From positions 62,001-126,000 of the forward strand of contig MSJH02000775.1 of the NCBI GenBank assembly GCA_001931875.2: 64,000 nucleotides of DNA, given 5' to 3'. Each line of letters begins with the position of its first letter. The stretch's first letter is position 1. Position numbers and translations under genes: made by a program. Shown one piece after another: positions 32,579 through 46,502 of the stretch. This stretch comes from Byssochlamys sp. IMV 00236. Taxonomy: Eukaryota; Ascomycota; Eurotiomycetes; Eurotiales; Thermoascaceae. The notes under the pieces are model-generated. The model saw only the letters and a program-made list of their open reading frames with translations, was not told where the DNA came from and did no database searches.

Positions 32579-35500
32579 GTCGTATAGCTCGACCAACCCA
32601 TCTATGGAGCGAAGATATGGATCAGCAAGTAATCAGAGACGCGACCGTGCATGAAGGGATCATCAAGAAGCCACGCGACAGCATCGTCACCATCTCACTC
32701 CGTGCTTCCCCCGACAGGTCTCGAGCGACAGGTTACTACCAAGACGATCCAGACGCGTTGGGATGCGCAACGGGGCCGGCAGGCGAGGGCGCGACGACAA
32801 CGCGCGAAACGCCAGCTGCGGGCCACCAGCACCACTAGAAAGGCCAAGCCACTCAGAGGGACCGGAGAGAGATGGGACGAAAGGCGACGACAGATGCAAG
32901 GATCGGAAAACAACAAGATAAGCACATACCGACAAGGTTGGTTGACTGGGCGGCCGAAATGCGAGCGGAGGAAGAGGTTGATGCCCGGTTCCGAAAATAG
33001 CAGCGGTCAGAAGAGACTCAGTTGGCCGCGCGCGAGAAGGGCCGGGTCACGGGACCAGCGCCGGGCAGCAGCGAGCGCTGGCGGGATGCGAAGCAGGCCG
33101 ACCGTGGTGAGAGAGCAGGACGGGGATGCGGTCGCTACAAGCTATCTATCTCATCAGCATCAAACCGATTTAGAGGATGATGAATCGGACTAATGATAAC
33201 GGGCCATGAGGAGCTGGAAGGGCCTCCGACGGGACGCAGCAAGTGCGCTGTCTGCGCCCGCGTGTCGTGCTGAGGAATGACAGATGGCGGCTAGTGCGTG
33301 GCCACTGGTCACGCAAAGACGACCTGGTGTACGAGACCCGGAGGCCGAGAGAAGGAGAGCAAAGACGAGCGAGATAAACGGCCAGGGGAGGCGTACCTTG
33401 ACACGAAGACTGTGCACTCTGGGGAGTGGAGGCTTCGGGGGGCAGCAGGAATGGGACGGACAGCCGTGGACAGAAAGAAGGCGTGTTGGGCGGAATAGGG
33501 GGCCCAGTGATTCCGGGCAGCGCGAAAGCGATCAGAAAAGATTTAGTTAGATAGTTAGTTAGATCAGTGGCAGCGGAAATCCGTGGCGAGAACCAGCAGT
33601 GCTCAGCAGCAGCAGCGGGTTTTGGTTTCAGGCAGTAATACGTTCTTTTTGGTTTGGAGACGCTCAGAGAGAGGGACCGAAAAGAGGGGAGAGCCGGGGC
33701 GCTGCAGAGCGTCTCCTATCCGAGGCCTTCTTCAGTCAGAAAACTTTCCGCCGCCTTAGCCCGCATCCGTTTCGCTTCATCTCATCAAGCCATCAGCCAT
33801 CAGCACCTTGCTCTGCTCTACGCGACAACACAGTCCCTGCTATTCATCTATCAGTGCTGTCCAAAAGGACAATCCAAGATCATCATGGTCCTGGCGATGT
33901 TTTTTTCCCACCATCCTTATCATCTGGCGCGGGATTTGATGGTCTGAGGCTTGGCTCTGGGCTATTTTGGAGTATAATGGACGGACTCCGATCCGTCCAA
34001 CGGCTCCAGACCGTGTTTCGTCATGTCCTGTCACGGAGGCTGACTCTTTGTCCAGCAGAACTGTCTGTCCATCTGGCAATGTCTGTTGAGTAGTTAGGAG
34101 AGATTCCCAGTTGCTCTCCCGTTACTTCAGTGCTCTGCAGATATCCGCCGTGCAGTAAGATCCTCGTCGGCCGCTTCACTGCCAGGCAAGGCTGAAGTGC
34201 TCCCAGAAACGCTGCCCAGTCGGGTTAGTGTGTCCACATTATTGGTATCCCCGGCTTTCTTCTGCCCACGGCAGTTGATGCACGAAGCTGCCATATCTGA
34301 AGCCCCAAACTCCCAGGTAGAGAATGGGATCACATTCTGAGTAGGGGACACGGAGACCGAGGAGAGCAAGGAAAGAGGAGAGATCACGGATTTCAGGCTC
34401 TAGCTGAAAAAAAAAAGCGCACCAACTTCTCTTATATATGTCCTGTCCGTCCGATCCGTCCACCAATTCCCCCTCCGCGAGTCACCAGAGAACGAGAACC
34501 GTCCAACGAGACGGATCTTTTTCCAACCCTTGCAAGCGTCCGCCTCGATGCGGATCATGGATGCTGTCTTTGTCCCTGTCCCACCTGCCACGTCCTGCCA
34601 AAGCTCCACCCCGGAGAGTGATTGGATCTTCCAAAGATTCCTTATTCTGTGGAGTCGGGCCCGAATCCAGCGGGAGACTTCACCACTCGACTCACTCGAT
34701 CAACTACACCGCGGTACAGGCACTCGTAGACTTTCATTCGAAACACGATTCGACATCGATGGCTGCAGTCGATGATGAAAATCTCCGTCAGCTACCTCTG
34801 GCCTAAAAGTCCTCGTATGAAAGTAACTCGCTCGCCTGATCAGCACTTATCTCAGACAGGGTTCGGAGGCGTAGGAACGGGACTAAGACTATTGGCGCAC
34901 CACAAATTTCCAGGGGAGCCCCTCTTGAACGACGAAACCAACAGTGCCGTTAAAGTATCACATCACTGTAATAACCGTAGGTAGTTTTTCTTTTTTCCTA
35001 TCACTGTCTACCGAGTCTAGGATCGCCTGGTCCTGTCGACAGCGGAGATTTTGGAGTATAACTACCTAGCACGTCTGCGTTCCTTGGTTCCGAGATAACT
35101 CTCGAAAGCACTGCGAGTAGGCGACACTGACCGATTTACTTCGTTCATGTGGAATCACCTTGAGAGGCAGATTGGCTGCGGTCGCACATTTCGTCATGAG
35201 CAGTTGCTCTACCTCGAGATATTCACAAACGTCCGATATGAGCTATATGCGGAGATGCTGTGTGGCCCGTATAACTAGCGTGAAGCGATTGCAGTTATCA
35301 TCGCTCTACTACTGAATATACTCCATAGTAACTGCAACCTTGGCGCGAATCACCACGCCTTTATCCCGTGCCTGGCAATTTGAGGCTCGACGTGATCTTC
35401 ACGAAGGCGGGCTATTTAAAATGGACACGGAATGCAGCGAGCGCGTATCAAACCCTATTTCGATTGTGGACAGGGAGAGATCCTTGGGAATTATGTACTC

Positions 35501-36523
35501 CGTACTCATAGTCAACGCACGCGACTCAAGATACAGTGCCCTATTTACATGTGCACTGCTAAAATTGGATGGTATTCCTCATCAGCGGTGTCGCCTATGG
35601 CCAAATTCGGAAACCGATCTGACACTAACAGGTGACCAGAGGTGGAGTTTTCACCTCGTCCGAAACTCCTCGATAATACGTTGCTGTTTGGGTCAAGACA
35701 GTCGTCGTAGCAGGGACTGTTTTTAGAAACCTCTGGTCTGTAGTCTGGATAGCCCTCTCAACTTGATCAATATTGCCGGTTATATCACTCCCGCTGCGCT
35801 TGACAGTCGTTCTTCGAGAGCATTCTTAGAAATAGTCATGTCGTGGACAACTTAATATATATGCTTCAGTCAATATATCTTATCCATGCATTATTGCGGT
35901 ACTAACTATACTTAACTACTCTATCATGCTTCTAGCTGGCACAGGTCCCCTTGCGACTAATATATTCCCGCTCGCCAAGAACATCACTGGGTCAGCATAT
36001 GGCAACAAGTAGGGTCCCATTCTTGATTGTCTTCGGTTTTACCATATCTAATAGGAATGAGATCATGTTTCGTCAAGCCTTTTCCTCTGACGAATATATA
36101 TAGTCCGACACCGGCCTGATTGTCTATCTAGTACTAACTTTGATATATCTCCTTGAGCGCTCCTCTCATCTTTTGTTGATTTACCCCAGAGTACAAGAAA
36201 GATGCGTAGGCACATTCGTGTTTCAGAAACTCCAGATCATCACAAAGATGTAGTCCAAATCAAGTGGAGGAAGCATCCAGAAATAGCCCCAGCCTTGCTG
36301 TTGACAGGACCAACCAGTTGGCCACATCACGTGATACACTTGGCGCGCAGCACCCGCTGAGCTGCATCATCAACGGATGGAGAGCTCCTAGCAAAAGCTC
36401 CAGACCAACAAAGACCCGACACCCCTCTTCGCCTTCCCTTCCCTGATTGTTTAGAAAGTCGTCTTTTCCGTACTTCGACAACTCCCTTGTTTCCTGTATC
36501 GCTGAGGACACCAGCTGCCTACC
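32579..36523. other. Long divergent spacer between Swi1-like gene and rpt3
   Basis: Almost 4 kb without a supported gene. The first kilobase is purine-rich and probably holds the promoter and long leader of the Swi1-like gene. Open frames up to about 180 codons occur (for instance 32651-33193), but they are antisense or leader frames with biased Arg/Gly/Ser composition and no motifs. Confidence 0.45.
36327..36334 (+). promoter_or_regulatory. TCACGTGA palindrome upstream of rpt3
   Basis: A perfect 8-bp palindrome containing CACGTG about 190 bp upstream of the rpt3 start. It could be bound by a bHLH factor. The same octamer occurs at 3559-3566. Confidence 0.3.
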
Positions 36524-38117
36524 ATGGGTGACATCGCCGTGGAGAATCCGGCGAACAGCGTTGCGCCTCACAAGAAGGCAGCTCCAGCTGACGCCATCCC
36601 GAATATCGATTCGCTTGAGGGCTCTGGTACCGACACTGGTGATGAATACGTTACCTTGAAGAGACTACAGAGACATCTAGAGTATGTTGCTTGCCTGGAA
36701 CTGCGCGTGATGTGGCCTGTTAGTGAAGTTAGGTTATGGCTGACACTTGGGGCGGCGGGAATAGGTACATCAACCTACAAGAAGAATACATCAAGGATGA
36801 GCAGAGGTATGAGATTCATGATATTGAAAGGTTCTATAGAGAGGATTGCGTGGCTGACGGATGATCTGTCACAGGAGCTTGAAGAGAGAACTCGTTCGAG
36901 CGCAGGAGGAGATCAAGCGGATACAGAGTGTGCCACTGGTTATTGGACAGTTTATGGAGGCGATAGATCAGAAGTATGTTGGATTGTGTTATGACTGGAT
37001 TCTAGGGCATCTTTTTTTCTAATGGTTTACCGCTAGCACTGGAATTGTGCAGTCGTCAACAGGATCGAACTATGTCGTCCGTATCTTGTCAACGCTCGAC
37101 CGTGAGAAGCTGAAGCCTTCCTCGTCTGTCGCCCTTCATCGCCACTCCAACTCCCTTGTTGATATTCTTCCACCGGAGGCAGACTCGTCCATTGCTATGC
37201 TTGGTGCCCACGAGAAGCCAGATGTTACATATTCAGATGTTGGTGGTCTGGACATGCAGAAGCAGGAGATCAGGGAGGCCGTCGAGCTGCCCTTGACGCA
37301 CTTCGATCTTTACAAGCAGATTGGTAGGTGGGTCCGTATTGGAAGTCTGGGCAATGTCGATACTTACAGTAGCCAGGTATCGATCCCCCTCGTGGTGTTC
37401 TTCTCTACGGTCCTCCGGGTACGGGAAAGACCATGCTGGTGAAGGCTGTTGCGAACAGCACAACAGCCAACTTCATCAGAGTTGTCGGATCCGAGTTCGT
37501 CCAGAAGTATCTGGGTGAGGGTCCTCGTATGGTCCGTGATGTCTTCCGAATGGCGCGGGAGAACTCTCCAGCTATTATCTTCATCGATGAGATCGATGCT
37601 ATCGCCACCAAGCGTTTCGATGCCCAGACCGGTGCCGACCGTGAAGTGCAGCGTATCCTGCTAGAGCTGCTGAACCAGATGGACGGTTTCGACCAGAGCA
37701 GCAACGTGAAGGTCATCATGGCCACTAACCGTGCGGACACTCTGGACCCAGCCTTGCTGCGACCGGGTCGTCTGGACCGAAAGATCGAGTTCCCGTCGCT
37801 CCGTGACCGACGAGAGCGCCGCCTGATCTTCAGCACGATCGCTTCGAAGATGTCGCTGTCACCGGAAGTCGACCTGGACTCGCTGATTGTGCGCAATGAC
37901 CCTCTATCGGGAGCGGTGATCGCGGCTATTATGCAGGATGCCGGTCTGCGGGCGGTGCGCAAGAACCGTTACAACATTATCCAGTCGGATCTGGAGGATG
38001 CATACTCCAACCAGGTCAAGGGATCGCGGGAAGCGGACCAGTATGTTTTTGTCTTGTCCTCTCTGCATGTGTTCTATGTACTGATTGATCTCCTACAGGT
38101 TCGATTTCTACCGGTAA
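36524..38117 (+). CDS. rpt3: 26S proteasome regulatory ATPase Rpt3
   Basis: Model: join(36524..36681, 36765..36806, 36875..36973, 37037..37323, 37377..38040, 38099..38117), 422 aa. It is one of six AAA ATPases of the 19S base that unfold substrates and open the 20S core. The N-terminal coiled coil ([20 protein letters not shown]) is split over the first small exons, followed by an OB domain. The AAA domain has Walker A GPPGTGKT, Walker [15 protein letters not shown], sensor-1 [19 protein letters not shown] and the second region of homology. The C-terminus FDFYR carries the HbYX motif that docks in the 20S alpha ring and lies on a six-codon last exon; without that exon the frame would read on into intron sequence. 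Five short introns, all with canonical ends. Identity is secure. Confidence 0.95.
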
Positions 38118-38922
38118 ATGGGGGACTCTGGGTGGATGCTGGTCACGGAGGTCTTGTGCATGGCGAGAGGGGAGGTGTAGGCATAGCATCGTTTCTCTTG
38201 ATCGGATCTTGCCGTAATGCAATGGGCACGGTGGTTCTCACAGCCGTTTGATGTGTTCGATATCCTCCGGTAGCACCTGTCTTTCTTATCTTCTCGTAGT
38301 AATGACTCCGGGCTAAGTTATCGTGTAGACCGCAGAGTAGAATGCACTTTAGTAGGCGCGTGACTCGGGGGATCTCGCAGGTTCCTGCAGGTGCCTGACG
38401 TTGGTGTAGACTAAGCTCGTCCAGGCACCCGTGTTTCTCCCACTGCCAGCTGTTTCACCGCCTGTTATTATGATTATTACTCCGTAGTTAGTTATTATTT
38501 TATTATGACTACGCTTTTTATTGGTATTCCTCCGGGGTGTGGTGCAAGTACCAAGTCCACGACAACATAGCCGGATGCGGTCTATCGATATCTAGGCTAG
38601 ATAGATAACTAGCACCCCAGCCTCGCTGTCGCGATCCGCATCGTTAGAGCACCATACCACGCCCCCCGCTAAGCAGCAGTCCTTGTGACGATTGACGGCC
38701 CCAGCAAGGCAAAGCTCCGGCTCCACTTCACTCCAGCAACCGTCATCGCTGTCTCCCGGTCTCTCTCTCTCTCTCTCCCTCTCTCTCTCCTTCATCTCCC
38801 CATCCCTATCTTCCCCATCAACATCAACATCCAGTGGACGTTGGTGTCTATCTCGCATCTCCATCTTCTCTCATTCATTTCCTTTTAAGTTGGGTGTTCT
38901 GTATCACGGGAAGACAACCATC
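38118..38922. other. Spacer with pyrimidine-rich promoter of the aspartic protease gene
   Basis: Holds the rpt3 3' end and the promoter and leader of the protease gene. A CT-rich tract (38761-38790) lies about 140 bp before the start codon; such tracts are common near transcription starts of strongly expressed fungal genes. No gene was seen. Confidence 0.5.
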
Positions 38923-40311
<1,389 letters not shown>

Positions 40312-41554
40312 ATGAAACATGCTAGTCTTTTGCGAGGACGCTCCGTGATGGCTTTGTGGACAAATGAGTATATATGATATTGTGACGGATCGGTACAGAT
40401 TGACTCGGAATGACCGTAGGGACGGATGGGCCGGTGGACAGTTCCACCGTGTACTTTGTAGCGCAATCCATTTTTTTCAGTCTTGTATTGAGGCCGGAAT
40501 CTGCCGTTCATTTGTGTAGAGATTCAAATACGAACCGAGCTTGCATACCTTAAATAGCTAGCAGACATGTATACTCCATCTGCAACTGCAGTGAGACGTA
40601 AAGCATAAACCTGTGTTTTCCTGTGATCGCTTTCTTGATCTGACTGGGATCAAGAGCTTTGGTTGAGATCCAATCAGTTGGGCAGTTGAGTGGCAAAGAT
40701 CACGACGAATGCAGCTGGATGACGAGGATTGTACTCGAAACTCTTCGACCTGAGTGATAGACTTGTGGAGCACAAAGGATAGATTCGATGGTCAGTATAT
40801 AATAGGTTAGATGCGACATCCCACGCCTTAGCTATCATTCTCCAACCACCGCCAGAAGCAGCTCCCTAGTGTTTATGCTTAGCCTTAGCGGCGGGAGCTG
40901 CGTTCATCCATCCGTCTTTGCTCTCCAGTCGACCGTCCTCGACCGCATCTTATCACCACCACTGTTGATCCAGCTAAGTGAGCCTGCTTCTATAACCATC
41001 CGATTTATTTATGAATAACTTCCCGCGCCACACGGCTTTTCCCCGGGTGAACCAGGCACTGTTTGGCTCAGTTCTTTGTTGGTCGATCTAGGAAGGTTAA
41101 ATATCTATCTGGTGCAAGCTCCACCCCCCGCACGCACCCAGACACGCCGGCACGCGCTTCTTTGCTCCTCACCTTCTTTCTCTTGCTTTTCCTATCCCGT
41201 CATCATTTCTTTGCTCTCCTACAGTGCCATTCCACCTTCTCCCTCCCCCAATACTCCAATACCGTGCGCTTGCGCTCTCTCTATCCAATCCAATCTGGCC
41301 TGCTTGCTAGTGCATTGCGCTTGTGGCGATCCGGAGCGCCCTCACACGACGTTCCCGCGCTCGTCGCCTGAGCTATCAGCGGACCTGGCCTTGTTCACTG
41401 CGTCACGCACTCTCATGGCTGCCTAATTGGACCACCTTTACATGCCATATAGACCAACTGCTCGAGTGCGCAATTCTGCATCCTGACAATTGACCAGAAC
41501 AAACGGACTCCGGAGCAAGCAGACTCTCAACAAAAGGCTCGAAGCGCAGGGAGC
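40312..41554. other. Spacer between pep2 and fcp1
   Basis: About 1.2 kb. It holds the pep2 3' end and the pyrimidine-rich leader/promoter of the Fcp1 gene (41140-41290 is C/T-rich). No gene was supported. Confidence 0.5.
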
Positions 41555-44303
41555 ATGCTCCTCCGACTGCCGCCTACCCTCCACTACCCCATCACCGTCA
41601 CTTCGTTGCTGAAGCGGCCGGGCGACACCGTCAGTAGGGACGAAGCGATCTTCTGGTATGTCTACGAGACCACTGTCACCGAGGGCGATGGCCTCGGCAA
41701 CAAGGTCCAAGTTAGGCGGAATTTCCCGACCAAGTTCGAGTCGACGGTGGATGGGGAGGTTGTGCAGTGGAAGATATCCAAGGGCGATGTCATTACGGAA
41801 CCGTAAGCTTTTGCTTTTCTTTTCTTCTTGTCCTCCGGGTCGGTGTCAGCGGGAGGCTAGGAAGGTCTGCGTGCTGGCGCTGCGACGGGGACGATACCGC
41901 AAATCTTGACAGCTAACCGTTTCGTGTTGTAGAATAAATTTCCTCGAGATCGATGAGCCATGCGCTCACGAGATTCAGTTCGGAGGAATGTGTGCGGAGT
42001 GTGGGAAGGACATGACTGAGTAAGGACGGATTTTCTGTCGCGTCAGCCAGGCAGTTGCTAACTGGGGTAACTTATTGCAGGGCGTCCTATAATACGGATG
42101 TTATGGACTCGATGCGCGCTCCCATCCGGATGGTTCACGACAACACAGCTCTTACAGTCAGTCAGAATGAGGCTACGCGGGTGGAGGAAGATGCGAAGCG
42201 CCGTCTGCTGGCCTCGAAGAGACTGTCGCTTGTAGTGGATCTGGATCAGACTATTATCCACGCCACCGTTGATCCCACCGTTGGAGAGTGGATGGAGGAT
42301 AAATCGAACCCGAACCATGAGGCTGTCAAGGATGTCCGTGCATTCCAGCTGATCGATGACGGCCCGGGGATGCGTGGCTGCTGGTACTACATCAAGCTTC
42401 GACCAGGTCTGGAGGAGTTTCTTCAAAACATCGCCGAACTCTACGAATTACACATCTACACAATGGGCACCAGGGCCTACGCACAGAATATTGCGAACAT
42501 CATCGATCCTGATCGCAGGATCTTTGGCGACAGGATCCTCAGTCGTGATGAAAGTGGAAGTTTGACGGCCAAGAATTTGCAGCGACTCTTCCCCGTGGAC
42601 ACGAAAATGGTGGTGATTATTGACGACCGTGGAGATGTTTGGAAGTGGAACCCGAATCTGATCAAGGTCCTGCCGTATGATTTCTTTGTGGGTATTGGTG
42701 ATATCAACTCGAGTTTCTTGCCAAAAAAGCAGGAGCTTGCGCCTACAGACAGAGCTGCCGCAAAGGCGGCCAAGGAGCAACTCGAAATCTCGATCCGAGA
42801 GCGACCGATACCTCCGGTCAACGGCACCAAAAAGGACGAACCGGGGCAAGAAGTCTCAGCACTGGAACAGCTTGTTACCATGGGTGGTGGCGATAATCCG
42901 GCTCTACTGCAGGAGCAGACTACGGAACAAGAAGAAACCATTATGCATCAGGTTGAGGATCGGCCCCTGCTACAGAAGCAGAAGGAGCTTGATGCTGAAG
43001 ATGACGCCGCAGAGGCGCAGACTTCGGCCGACAGCGAGTCCTCAGAGAGTATGGATGAGACACCAGATATAACGAAGCCTCGCAATCACCTACTAGAGGA
43101 CAATGATACGGAGCTCTATCATCTACAGGACCGACTCGAGACCGTCCATAGGAAGTTCTTCGAAGAATACGATCGAAGACGTGCGCAATCCTTGGGAGGA
43201 AGAGTGGCGGCTCTGAGGGGCGAGAAAGTTCCTAAGGATAAAGATGTTGATTTGAAGTTGGTTCCGGATATCAAAGTCGTGTTGCCAAATATCAAGCGCA
43301 AAGTTCTTGAAGGTGTTGTTTTAGTGTTTTCAGGAGTGTTGCCTCTGGGAACTGATACCCAGAACGCCGATATTTCACTGTGGACTAAAAGTTTTGGCGC
43401 TGTCATCTCAACCCGTATCGGATCAAAGACAACGCATCTCGTGGCGGGTCGCAATAGGACCGCTAAAGTCCGTGAGGCTACGAGGTATCCGAAGATCAAG
43501 ATCGTCACGACACAGTGGCTCTTGGATTCACTCACGCAGTGGAAACGGCTGGATGAGGATCCGTATCTCCTTCCTGTTCATCCCGAGGACAGGGAACCCG
43601 TTCTGTCTGGAAGTTCTCCTGGATCGAAGGAGGCAGAGAGCTCCTGGCTCTCTTCTTCCGAGGAGGATACAGGGGTTTCTCGAACAGATGAAGAAGGTGA
43701 GGATAGAAGTGCCCCTTTTTATGACTTTAGCTAACGATCTTCATAGAAGGAGATGAGGAAATACTTAGTTCAGCCGGGATGACTGAATTCTCGCCTGTTG
43801 GATATGATGAGAATGAGCAGGCGGCAGTGCATGACGAACTCAAAGAGTTCTTGGGCAGCGATGACGAAAGTGAAAGCGACAGCGAGGCATCCTTCCTTGC
43901 AACGGAACCGACAACGCCTGGGAAGAAGAGGAAGCGGGAGGATTTAGGGGAAAGTGAGGGTGAAGAACAAGAAGGAGAGGAAGGTGACGAGGATGAAGCG
44001 CACGGCTCGCGACTATCACAGAAAATTAAGCGTTCCCACGAGCGTACTACCGGCCTCAAGACAGTTGCCAATGCCGACACCACGGATTCCTCTGAGACGC
44101 CCGCTGCGGCCGACGAGGACGGCGAAGGCGATGGTGGGACTGAAGACCAAGATGCCGGTGGTGAAGGTAACGAAGCGGGCTACTCCATCGAAGTCAACCC
44201 CGAGGAAGAAGATGATGAACTTGAACGAGAAATGCTAGCCGCGTTTGAAGACGGAGACTATGATGAGAAGGCGGAGGAAGACGTTGCGGCCGAGAATGGC
44301 TAG
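41555..44303 (+). CDS. fcp1: RNA polymerase II CTD phosphatase Fcp1
   Basis: Model: join(41555..41802, 41933..42019, 42081..43696, 43747..44303), 835 aa. It removes Ser phosphates from the C-terminal repeats of Rpb1 so that the polymerase can be recycled. Order: an N-terminal lipoyl-like beta domain (HYPITVTSLLKRPGDTV), a short Cys-containing segment (CAHEIQFGGMCAECGK), the FCP1/HAD phosphatase domain with the catalytic DLDQT (Asp165, Asp167) and VVIIDDRGDVW, an acidic linker, a BRCT domain (about residues 515-608; KVLEGVVLVFSGVLPLG to TTQWLLDSL), and a long acidic tail ending in the AAFEDGDYD element that resembles the TFIIF-binding motif. The second exon is only 87 nt. Introns are canonical and frame-preserving. 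Identity is secure. Confidence 0.96.
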
Positions 44304-45313
44304 ACAACCATCGCATCGGGCGTGAATCCATCACTTCCACTTTCTCACCGTACATACCACCATATTTCCTTCGCTTTGTACATACTAGTACACACAGCAT
44401 GCTTCGGAACGACGACTTCGACTTTTGGGTGTCACGTTTCAAGCTGTCGACTCGTTTTCTATCCTTCTCGCCTGTCTTGTTTGACGTTTTCATCCCCGCA
44501 ATACGAGCTATAGCATAGCGTGGCGTTTTGGACGTATCGATTCTGTCCTCTCGATTACTCCGGCGCGTTTGGTGGTTATCTCTTTACCCAATTTGCTGTT
44601 CACGATCGTCATGCCATATCTGCTTTGAGAATTATGGAGTGATTGCTTTCATCTCATCCGGAGCTTGGTCTTGTCGATTTCCTGCGATATGTACTGTTTA
44701 CTTTTTCCATCCAGAAAATCTTCAGCTTCTATTTGCCGGTGCCGTGTATTATCTTACTGTCGGGTGGCGCAGAGATAGGATGGGACGGGATCATGCTGTT
44801 TTACGTGAGCCAGTCATATGAAGAGTTTGTTGTCTATTTTCATACCATACCGCTTGATTCTGCATTTCTCTTCCTACCCTGAATCGTCAGTTATGACTTG
44901 CAATTATAAAAAAAGGAAAAGAATCAGAAATTAGAGAAACGGAAAGAGAACATGTAACTGGATTGGTATCTAATTTGGAGTTCATTTAGAACGGCAAAAT
45001 GAGTAATAGTACTTGGGTTTGGATTGTATTGTCATGATGTTCCTTATGCGTGCCTTTCAGAGCGCACAGACAGCGTAATTTCCAATTAGCTGCTTCACTT
45101 AATACCCTATTCTCCTGTATAGGCGTAGGTGCGGGCGTTTTACCATATACATTCTCCCATTGCTTTTGTAGGTCTTTTCTCTCCTCCATAGCAGTATCTT
45201 CAGCCTTCCATACCGCAATGGATCGATTCGCATCGCGTATTTCCAAAGAACCGATCTGGCTAAGCGGTTGAACCTATCGCTTGGTATCTCGGCGCCGCCG
45301 CCGTAGAGGGTGC
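44304..45313. other. Convergent spacer after fcp1
   Basis: About 1 kb between two 3' ends. I looked for a transposase catalytic (DDE) domain downstream of the CENP-B-type gene and found none. No gene was supported. Confidence 0.5.
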
Positions 45314-45826
45314 TTACACGCGCCCCTTAAGAATCCGAGTGATCATATCATTTGCCATAGCAAGCTGTTCACTAGCAATCCGATTATACTCAAACAACCG
45401 TTCAAGCTGTCTCCTCATCTCCGGCGTAACCGGCCCCGTATCCTCCAACAACTTCTCCTGATTCTTCTCCAAACGCTTCATAAACCGATACACCCACATC
45501 TTGCTAACCTGTTTATCAGGCTTTCCCGAGCGCGCAAGTGCCTGATTTGCCCACTCCACTATCATCTGCGACGTCACAGGCATATTCAACTCGCGCAGAT
45601 CAGCGACTCGTTGCATTAGAGCTTTCTCCTGATGCGTCTCGAGAGTCTTGTTCACTGGGATTCTTTCCGTGCGGGCCCGAGTGATGTTCAAGACGCGGTT
45701 TCGCAGTGTTCGCATGGGAACGCCGTATTCACGCGCGATCTTGGTGATGTTGGGCTTTTCAAGGGCTTGGGCCGCTGCGCAGGCCTCGAGCATGCGAGAT
45801 TCGTCGAATTTAGGGGCTTTGGGCAT
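45314..45826 (-). CDS. CENP-B/pogo-type DNA-binding protein without transposase domain
   Basis: Single exon, 170 aa, beginning MPKAPKFDESRMLEACAAAQ. Residues 5-50 form a Psq-type helix-turn-helix (NITKIAREYGVPMRTLRNRV). Residues 60-118 resemble the Tc5/CENP-B second DNA-binding helix bundle (HQEKALMQRVADLRELNMPV, then VSKMWVYRFMKRLEK). The last 50 residues are helical and polar and do not continue into a DDE transposase. In pogo/Fot1 elements these helices precede a DDE nuclease of about 300 residues. The frame is intact and the composition normal, so this is either a domesticated DNA-binding protein or a fragment left by an element. The target is unknown. Confidence 0.8.
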   Translation of the reverse strand: MPKAPKFDESRMLEACAAAQALEKPNITKIAREYGVPMRTLRNRVLNITRARTERIPVNKTLETHQEKALMQRVADLRELNMPVTSQMIVEWANQALARSGKPDKQVSKMWVYRFMKRLEKNQEKLLEDTGPVTPEMRRQLERLFEYNRIASEQLAMANDMITRILKGRV

Positions 45827-46502
45827 ATTGGTGGGTTGAATGGCTTTGAAAGAAAAATGTATGAGTACCTAGTGATGGGCTTGCAATTACGCGGTTGGAA
45901 ATGAAGTACGGTGTGGGTGTTCAGGGGATACGTACTTAAAGCCCGATTGACCAGTTAAGGTTGAGCGGCAGAATTGAAAAGGAGCAACTTGACTCTCCAC
46001 CGCTTACAGTACTTAATTAAGTACAGTACAGCAAATGCGCAAAACCAACTAACTGGCCTAAACGAGATATTCTTCCTTTCTTGCAAGAGCTGTATAGCGA
46101 TGCGTCTTCTATGATGAATAAGGTCTGCTGTCGGATGGATGTGATCCCAGTTCGACAAGTGCTTGGCCGGCCCGAATGGTCAGTTCGCGATGAATCGCTA
46201 CAGCGTAGCACATCTCAAGGATCGAATCTGGAATTCTTTTCTTTATCTTAAACCTTCGAGACGCTGCCATTTTCTACCTTAAGCAGATGCTAATGCCATT
46301 TGAAACCAGCGCACGGTCACCAAAAAACTAACGAAGATGGCTATCCACCTTCTACTGTACTATACACATCCTTTATATACATCTTCAACACTTCGTCTTC
46401 AGGTTCCGTTGACTCCTCTCGACGCTATATATAAGCCACGGATTCCGTACAGTCGTTGGACAACCCGTTAGAAACATTTTCCTTCCTACTTATAGTCCTC
46501 CT
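45827..46502. other. Spacer, no gene seen
   Basis: Between the start of the CENP-B-type gene and the stop of the ferric-reductase-like gene. It should contain the promoter of the former. A short dyad around AGTACTTAATTAAGTACAGTAC (about 46010-46030) is visible. Confidence 0.45.

Noticed and set aside
32651..33193. Plus-strand 180-codon frame opposite the Swi1-like promoter
   Set aside because: Extremely Arg/Gly/Ser-biased composition, no motifs, and located in a purine-rich leader region.
35340..35726. Plus-strand 128-codon frame upstream of rpt3
   Set aside because: No recognisable domain and several competing frames; it lies in a long non-coding spacer.
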